Shown piece by piece: positions 1 through 4,085 of a stretch of 6,048 nt of DNA (position 1 is the stretch's first letter; every line of letters begins with the position of its first letter). The stretch is from Microcaldota archaeon (GTDB lineage Archaea; Micrarchaeota; Micrarchaeia; Micrarchaeales; CABMGC01). The notes below the pieces were generated by a model. It saw only the letters and a list, made by a program, of their open reading frames with translations, had not been told where the DNA came from and ran no database searches. Location of the stretch: NCBI GenBank assembly GCA_021805625.1, contig JAJZEU010000074.1, positions 1-6,048 on the forward strand, read 5' to 3'. The translations under genes and the position numbers were made by a program.

Positions 1-2
1 TT

Positions 3-245
3 ACGTTCGGAGGAATGTCCACGACTACTCTTACATTAAGTCGAGGCTTGCCGAACGCCGTATATGCGGATTCAAATCTGATGATCGCGCTTAGCACCGG
101 AAATGCACAGCGAAAAGATGGCGTATATCAAGTCGGATTGCCGAGTGGGCTTGGACCGCCGCTGACTCCAGTAAACTACCAAAACATTGTCGGCCAAGGG
201 CTGATTGGCGATATCGCTCAAATTTTCAACAAGGCACAATATTAA
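3..245 (+). CDS. 3' end of an unidentified phage tail/baseplate gene (5' partial)
   Basis: The reading frame is open from the left edge and stops with TAA at 243-245. I do not recognise the product. The first ATG inside the window is at 15 and would give 76 residues. However, the GGAGG at 9-13 lies only one base before it, too close for a normal ribosome binding site, and the codons before it are also open. A gene starting outside the window is therefore more likely. The visible part is rich in Gly, Leu, Asn and Ala, has no cysteine, no transmembrane stretch and no recognisable catalytic motif. It ends in a helix-like tail (GDIAQIFNKAQY). The stop shares one base with the start of the spike gene, so the two are probably translationally coupled. 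In P2/Mu-type clusters the gene just before the spike is often the hub (gpD/gp44 type), but nothing here confirms that. If ATG 15 is used, this would be a small separate tail protein. Confidence 0.6.
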   Translation, partial: TFGGMSTTTLTLSRGLPNAVYADSNLMIALSTGNAQRKDGVYQVGLPSGLGPPLTPVNYQNIVGQGLIGDIAQIFNKAQY

Positions 246-991
246 TGGTTCCGTGGATTACCAAAGCGCAGGTTGTTTCACAATCGCCTCCCAACAAGGT
301 CATGGTGCTCTATCCGAGCGGCCAGATGCCGGGAATTCCCGTCACAGTCGTTTCTGACGGTCCTGCGGATGCCCTGCGTGTCAAGCAGCACGCCTTGCCT
401 ACTCCGGGCACATGGGGTATTGTAGCCTTCCCTGCGGGCGATATACGCAATGGCGTGTGGCTTGGCAGCTTATACGCACAAAATGTGCAAGCGTATACCA
501 ACACGACCGATCCGCATTTTGAATATGATTCTCATTACAGCGGATACTATAAATGGCTGGATCAGACAGGCAACCAGAACATTTATTATCCTGATGGAAC
601 AGCGGTTGTTGTGGGAACGGCTACCTCGCCTGATCCAACTTTTCGTCAGATCGTCAATGCGGATCAATCAAGCGGTAGCGTAGAATTTACGCCTTCCGAG
701 CGCGTGCCGTCAACGCCGTCGCCTTTTAATTATACAGTCTTGCATCCGTCAGGGGCACAAGTTCAGATTGAAGCCAACGGGGCCGTAAACATTACGGTAG
801 CAACGGGGCAGACGCTAAATATAAATTTAAACGGTCAATCAGTGACTGATGCGCTTGTGCTTGTCAGTAAGTTTATTTCTGAATTTAATGCGCATACTCA
901 TTCTGATCCCGAAGGAGGAAATACAGGAACCCCTAATACGCCTCTTACAGCGGCGGATGTAGAATCAACGCTTGTGAAAACATCTAACTAA
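245..991 (+). CDS. Baseplate central spike protein (gpV / Gp5-OB-like)
   Basis: Predicted trimeric spike at the tip of the tail tube that punctures the host outer membrane on contraction. Residues about 15-85 have the Gp5/gpV OB-fold pattern: a strand around KVMVLYP, then PTPGTWGIVAFPAGD, then a closing WLGSLY strand. Residues 86-150 form a Tyr/Asp-rich connector with a YPDGT turn. Residues 163-200 alternate polar and hydrophobic positions (HPSGAQVQIEANGAVNITV), as in the intertwined beta-helix of spike proteins. The C-terminal part has FNAHTHSDPEGG (residues 214-225). The HxH pair H217/H219 matches the motif that, in P2 gpV and phi92 gp138, binds an iron ion at the needle tip from three chains. 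No lysozyme domain is present. Length is 248 aa against about 210 for P2 gpV. The start ATG overlaps the previous stop by one base and AAGG lies at 231-234. A candidate promoter sits in the last codons. Family assignment is strong; metal binding is inferred from the motif. Confidence 0.87.
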   Translation: MVPWITKAQVVSQSPPNKVMVLYPSGQMPGIPVTVVSDGPADALRVKQHALPTPGTWGIVAFPAGDIRNGVWLGSLYAQNVQAYTNTTDPHFEYDSHYSGYYKWLDQTGNQNIYYPDGTAVVVGTATSPDPTFRQIVNADQSSGSVEFTPSERVPSTPSPFNYTVLHPSGAQVQIEANGAVNITVATGQTLNINLNGQSVTDALVLVSKFISEFNAHTHSDPEGGNTGTPNTPLTAADVESTLVKTSN

Positions 992-1000
992 TGCTATAAT
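972..1000 (+). promoter_or_regulatory. Candidate extended -10 sigma70-type promoter
   Basis: TTGTGA (972-977) is followed after exactly 17 bases by a perfect TATAAT (995-1000), which is preceded by TG in the extended -10 position (992-993). It spans the end of the spike gene and the only real intergenic gap in the window. Transcription would start near 1006-1008 and run into the 1032-3405 block. Seen directly: the motif and spacing. Inferred: that host RNA polymerase uses it. Confidence 0.5.
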
Positions 1001-1018
1001 ACGCTAATGTCCCGTTTT

Positions 1019-1023
1019 GAAAG
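1019..1023 (+). promoter_or_regulatory. Ribosome binding site that favours start 1032
   Basis: GAAAG ends 8 bases before ATG 1032. The alternative in-frame TTG at 1017 would add five residues but has no purine-rich site before it, so ATG 1032 is preferred. Confidence 0.45.
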
Positions 1024-1031
1024 ATACATTG

Positions 1032-1493
1032 ATGGCCGCTAAATCCCTTTCCTATTCCACTTCCGTTCTTGAGTTGCTTCTGAACGCAACGCCTATTTCC
1101 AATATCGCAGATAATGCTGCAACTTCTCCTTTAACTGATTTGTATGTTGCACTCCACAGTGCAAGCCCAACGGCTACGGGCACGCAGGATACTAACGAGA
1201 TCACGTATACCGGCTACGCCCGTGTTGCGGTTTCTCGTTCTAATACTTCCCCTGCTTGGACAGTGGTTTCAGGCACTGTGTCTGGTTCAACTGCGGCGAT
1301 TGCCAATCCTAACGCGGCGATTACCTTTCCTTCTGTTACCAGCGGCACTGGCACTGCGACATATTTTTCAGTAGGCGCGCTTACAAGTGGTGCCGGCGAA
1401 CTTTACTATATCGGAACTCTAAGCCCGACTATTTCCATTGTTTCTGGCGCGGTACCGCAGTTGACAACGGCTACTGAAATTACTGAAGAGTAA
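1032..1493 (+). CDS. Gp80-like phage structural / tail-fibre-associated protein
   Basis: This 153-residue protein matches, by recall of its pattern, a family of about 130-150 aa proteins common in tailed phages and usually annotated as tail fibre or Gp80-like structural proteins. Hallmarks are a short N-terminal helix ending in LLNATPISNIADN (about residues 15-28), the segment TDLYVALHSASP (35-46), TGYARVAVSR (60-69), a Gly/Ser/Thr-rich beta middle with an AAITFP strand, ELYYIGTLSP, and the C-terminal LTTATEITEE. Its exact role is not established; virion attachment or decoration is the usual inference. There is no signal peptide, membrane segment or catalytic motif. It has no cysteine and very few Lys/Arg, so it should be strongly acidic. 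ATG 1032 is chosen over TTG 1017 because of the ribosome binding site at 1019-1023. It is the first gene after the candidate promoter at 972-1000 and is separated from the spike gene by 40 bases, unlike the overlapping core baseplate genes. Confidence 0.75.
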   Translation: MAAKSLSYSTSVLELLLNATPISNIADNAATSPLTDLYVALHSASPTATGTQDTNEITYTGYARVAVSRSNTSPAWTVVSGTVSGSTAAIANPNAAITFPSVTSGTGTATYFSVGALTSGAGELYYIGTLSPTISIVSGAVPQLTTATEITEE

Positions 1494-1496
1494 GGG
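1492..1496 (+). promoter_or_regulatory. Shine-Dalgarno site for the small gene at 1504
   Basis: AAGGG overlaps the stop codon of the preceding gene and lies 7 bases before ATG 1504. This is good spacing and is the main reason to believe that the very short reading frame after it is translated. Confidence 0.55.
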
Positions 1497-1503
1497 TAAT
1501 TTT

Positions 1504-1650
1504 ATGGCATTTGCGGTTTCGGGGACGGGAATTGCTTTTACCGTTGCCAGAGGAACGGCTAACAATTATTATACGATCACGGCAGAAATTACAACTTCTG
1601 ACGGCAGAACTCTCAATCGAAGTGCCATACTCCCCTGCGCAGACAGGTAA
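1504..1650 (+). CDS. Small unidentified phage protein, possibly frameshifted at its 3' end
   Basis: A 48-codon frame from ATG 1504 to TAA 1648-1650 with a well-placed AAGGG upstream. I do not recognise it. The first 37 residues read like a small beta-rich virion protein (GTGIAFTVARGTANNYYTI, then TTSDGRTL). The last 11 residues (after codon 37) change character and hold the only cysteine. In the neighbouring reading frame the same bases from 1613 give SIEVPYSPAQTGNTW, which continues the beta-rich style much better. Skipping one base near 1615 would join the two halves into about 61 residues ending at 1690, overlapping the next gene. Either the gene ends as written, six bases before the next start, or a one-base insertion has broken it. 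It lies between the Gp80-like gene and the propeller gene and is in the same frame as the latter, separated by TAA CAC. Function unknown. Confidence 0.5.
   Translation: MAFAVSGTGIAFTVARGTANNYYTITAEITTSDGRTLNRSAILPCADR
1544..1572 (+). promoter_or_regulatory. Weak candidate sigma70-type promoter before the propeller gene
   Basis: TTGCCA (1544-1549) and TATTAT (1567-1572) are separated by 17 bases, 10 of 12 matches to consensus. It lies inside the small gene and would start transcription near 1579, about 75 bases before ATG 1654. About one such match is expected by chance in a window this size on both strands, so the support is mainly its position. Confidence 0.27.
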
Positions 1651-1653
1651 CAC

Positions 1654-3405
1654 ATGGCCACTTATATTTTTCCTCAAAACAAAGCCGTAGGCAAATCGCA
1701 GACATTTTCGTTGTATGAAACTGATATTGTTTCATTTAATTTCAACGATAACAATTTTTATATCTATAACGGAACTGTTTTTGCTTCTGGCGCATTTACC
1801 GAATCACCTTTAGTCTCAGGAGCTACCGCATCTACGACAAATAGCGGTTATCCTTATTGGACAAGTTGGGATAACCAGGTTGGATACATCACTTCGGGCA
1901 AAGCCATTGTATCGTATGCCGCACCGTCAGGCACTTTCTTTAATGGCGCCGCAACTGCTTCTCAATCCTATTTCGGCTCTTGGGGCGGTTCAGTTTATAC
2001 CGTTTCCGGAGCGTCCCTGGTTTCAGGGACCTATTTTGTTTCTGGGGCAGTTGGGCTTTCCACTGATTCTTCCAATCTGTATTCTGTTATTGCGCCTGAA
2101 AACCAACTCGGTGTTTACAATATCGTTTCTGGAACTGCTTCTTATTCTCAGCCTCCTATCACAAATCTTTTGCAGATCATCAACCAATCGGCTTCTTCAG
2201 CCGATGTAGGAGTTATCGGAACTGCCGAAACGGCACTTCGGGCTTATGGCGCATATAATATTATAGCATCTCCAAACGGAGATTATGCTGTATTTTCAAA
2301 TCCTGTCAATAACACTCTTTATCTTTTGACAGGCCCAGACCCTTCTTGGCAAGTGATTAATAGCCTCGCGGCGTCTGGAACTGCGAAATGGGGCGCGTGG
2401 TCAAGTACGAATACGCAAGTGCTGTTTATTGACAGTAATATAATGGAAGTTTATGATGTAGCCAATTCGGCTCTTTCTCCCGCGCAGTCCATTACTCTTT
2501 CTGCTTCAGGGGCGACACAAATTGTCAGTGCTCCCTTGGTGGATTTTGCGCTGATTTCAAATCCTTCCGCAAATATCGTGGAAATTCTCGGCTATTCTAC
2601 AGGTACTTGGCTTTCCAGCGGATCAGTATCTTTAACTGCCCCAACAGCCCTGTTTCCTGTTTCTTCTACTAAAGTTGGCGTTACGGTTTCAGGCGGTTAT
2701 ACTTTCTTGAATTATACATCAAATGCTTGGGTAGCCGAAACAGTTTCAACACTTTCGTATACGCCAAATTCAATTTTTGAAGATGCAAACGGCTTGATCT
2801 ATCTTTGCGGCAACAGTGGCACAACTGCCAATATAACTGTCGTGTCGGGCGCCAATACATACTCTGCGACTTATACAGGCGATGCTTCACAAATATATGT
2901 GCAGCAAAATCAGATACTGGTTTTAGATAGCACGAATTCCAAAATAAGAATTTATTTTCTGCTAAGTGGCGCCCTATCTCTTCAAGCAACTATTGCGCTT
3001 CCCGCCGCATGGACGGGAGTGTTTTCTACCGGAATTTCATTATTTGGCGTTACAAATACCAGCATATACCAATATTATCTGAACAAGCCTTTTTCCATAT
3101 CCCCAATTCCGTATGGGGTTGTCTCTCTTTACAGTGGAGGCGGTTGGTCTAACACCAAATATATGACGGTTGCGTTTGAAATTCCTATGGCGTCTGTATG
3201 GAAAAGCGATGGAACTTTCTGGTTTGCTACCACAAAAAATAATCTATATGAATTGAACGGCACAACTTTAACATCTTCTGTGATAACAGATTATCAGGCG
3301 CAGGCAACTTCACAGCCGATTGGCGTTTCAGATTTACTGTGGTATTCTGATGGGCATCTCTACGCCACAACCTCCATGAATTCAGCCTTACTGCAACTGC
3401 TATGA
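1654..3405 (+). CDS. Large beta-propeller-like virion protein of unknown function
   Basis: This 583-residue protein has no signal peptide, membrane segment or coiled coil. From about residue 66 to the end it shows a recurrent pattern of roughly 35-50 residues: a short hydrophobic strand, a polar turn (DSS, NGD, STN, DANG, DSTN, SDG), a second strand of the type NLYSVI, TLYLLT, QVLFID, LIYLCG, QILVLD or HLYATT, then a Ser/Gly/Thr loop. About ten such units can be drawn, as in NHL/YVTN/WD-type propellers. VSG or SGT tripeptides recur in the first third (about 53-160) and in the loops. There is one cysteine (C385), only two arginines and about ten lysines, so the protein is acidic. ATG 1654 has AGG at 1645-1647. 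The stop overlaps the next start as ATGA. Lying between an accessory tail protein and baseplate genes, it could be a receptor-binding or baseplate-decorating protein (inference). A spike-like adhesin or cell-wall sensor are alternatives. The gene is visibly more AT-rich than the one after it. Confidence 0.78.
   Translation: MATYIFPQNKAVGKSQTFSLYETDIVSFNFNDNNFYIYNGTVFASGAFTESPLVSGATASTTNSGYPYWTSWDNQVGYITSGKAIVSYAAPSGTFFNGAATASQSYFGSWGGSVYTVSGASLVSGTYFVSGAVGLSTDSSNLYSVIAPENQLGVYNIVSGTASYSQPPITNLLQIINQSASSADVGVIGTAETALRAYGAYNIIASPNGDYAVFSNPVNNTLYLLTGPDPSWQVINSLAASGTAKWGAWSSTNTQVLFIDSNIMEVYDVANSALSPAQSITLSASGATQIVSAPLVDFALISNPSANIVEILGYSTGTWLSSGSVSLTAPTALFPVSSTKVGVTVSGGYTFLNYTSNAWVAETVSTLSYTPNSIFEDANGLIYLCGNSGTTANITVVSGANTYSATYTGDASQIYVQQNQILVLDSTNSKIRIYFLLSGALSLQATIALPAAWTGVFSTGISLFGVTNTSIYQYYLNKPFSISPIPYGVVSLYSGGGWSNTKYMTVAFEIPMASVWKSDGTFWFATTKNNLYELNGTTLTSSVITDYQAQATSQPIGVSDLLWYSDGHLYATTSMNSALLQLL
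2013..2030 (+). other. Perfect intragenic hairpin followed by a T-rich run
   Basis: GTCCCTG (2013-2019) and CAGGGAC (2024-2030) form a perfect 7-bp stem with a 4-base loop (GTTT). ATTTTGTTT follows at 2033-2041. It is terminator-like in shape but lies in the coding sequence of the propeller gene, and the T run is interrupted. The structure is seen directly; any attenuating effect on transcription or translation is speculative. Confidence 0.3.
2429..2457 (+). promoter_or_regulatory. Near-consensus sigma70-type promoter inside the propeller gene
   Basis: A perfect TTGACA (2429-2434) is followed after 17 bases by TATGAT (2452-2457), 11 of 12 consensus matches with ideal spacing. Transcription would begin near 2464 on the coding strand and cover the last third of the propeller gene and the baseplate genes after it. 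It could be a coincidence of an AT-rich gene, or an internal promoter that raises expression of the baseplate genes. Confidence 0.33.
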
Positions 3406-4085
3406 GCACCGCGCTTCTCGCACCTCTTACATCGCCCTACCAGACCTTCAGGCAAGTGCCGGTGCCGAATACGCGCACGGCGCTCTACACCTTGTCCATT
3501 CGTTATCCAGGCGCCCTCCGTGCGCCTTACCGCGTCTATACGTTTCCTCTGTCTCCAACCGCCCTGCGCAAGACCTATACCGCCATGTCCACCATCTATG
3601 ACACGGCAGGCACTCCTACCTATCAAGGCGTGCAAAGACAAGTAGACATTTACGGTAACAGCCCCGTCATTTATTCCCTTGAAGGCACAACCGGCTTTAA
3701 CCGGCATAGCAATGATGCCTATCTTTTTACCGGCTTGCAGTCCATTCAAAATCTTGCAACCCTGCTTGCTCAATATGCAGAATTGAATCAATACCAGATG
3801 CAAGCTGGAATTTCCACACTTTATACGTTGGAGTTTTATGATTATTTTTCCAACGATTTCTGGCAGGTAGAACCTATAGGGCCGCAAGGGTTTTATCAAG
3901 ATGCTTCGCAGCCTTTGTGGGTGCGATATCGGTTTATGCTGGCCGGAATCAAGCGTGTAGATGCGCCGGTCTTTTCATCTCTTGCTGATCCGATTGGGCA
4001 GCTTTTCAATGCTGCCGCTACTCCGGTTATGACTCAAGTGCAATCCTCGGTTACGTCGCTTCTATCTACATATGGAATCGGCTGA
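3402..4085 (+). CDS. Baseplate hub / tail-tube initiator-like protein
   Basis: A 227-residue protein with no signal peptide, membrane segment or cysteine. The central part (about residues 43-100) reads YRVYTFPLSPTALRKTYT, then GVQRQVDIYG, then VIYSLEGTTGF. This pattern of strand, Pro-rich turn, 'G-x-x-R-x-V-D-x-x-G' and 'x-L-E-G-T-T-G' resembles the N-terminal domain of XkdP-type proteins and tube initiators that join tail tube to baseplate. A helix (GLQSIQNLATLLAQYAEL, 111-128) and the strands TLYTLEFYDYFSNDFWQVEP and WVRYRFMLAGI follow. The last 40 residues are a low-complexity amphipathic tail. I assign it by pattern and by position directly before the LysM-gp25 gene, not by a catalytic motif. 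The start ATGA overlaps the previous stop; no clear ribosome binding site is present, so translation probably depends on coupling. The first 200 bases are far richer in GC than the preceding gene. A minor baseplate wedge protein is the main alternative. Confidence 0.6.
   Translation: MSTALLAPLTSPYQTFRQVPVPNTRTALYTLSIRYPGALRAPYRVYTFPLSPTALRKTYTAMSTIYDTAGTPTYQGVQRQVDIYGNSPVIYSLEGTTGFNRHSNDAYLFTGLQSIQNLATLLAQYAELNQYQMQAGISTLYTLEFYDYFSNDFWQVEPIGPQGFYQDASQPLWVRYRFMLAGIKRVDAPVFSSLADPIGQLFNAAATPVMTQVQSSVTSLLSTYGIG

Noticed and set aside
330..341. 12-bp perfect palindrome CGGGAATTCCCG
   Set aside because: It lies in the OB-fold coding part of the spike gene and is explained by the codons; nothing suggests a binding site.
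1461..1466. Perfect TTGACA near the end of the Gp80-like gene
   Set aside because: No acceptable -10 hexamer 16-18 bases downstream.
1480..1677. Minus-strand frame across the small gene
   Set aside because: No ribosome binding site or recognisable motif; the + strand has AAGGG and a phage-like translation in the same place.
2254..2259. TATAAT in the propeller gene
   Set aside because: No -35-like hexamer at 16-18 bases and no TG extension.
2326..2331. Perfect TTGACA in the propeller gene
   Set aside because: No -10-like hexamer at usable spacing.
1654..3405. Diversity-generating retroelement target
   Set aside because: No reverse transcriptase, no template repeat and no clustered adenine-rich variable segment in the window.
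3690..3705. CCGG repeated with a six-base gap (possible operator or stem)
   Set aside because: Four-base arms in coding sequence are too short to support a function.
3360..3899. Minus-strand open frame of 179 codons opposite the hub gene
   Set aside because: It lies opposite a well-supported gene in a GC-rich stretch. Its translation has no phage-like motif and would be the only minus-strand gene in a compact one-way operon.
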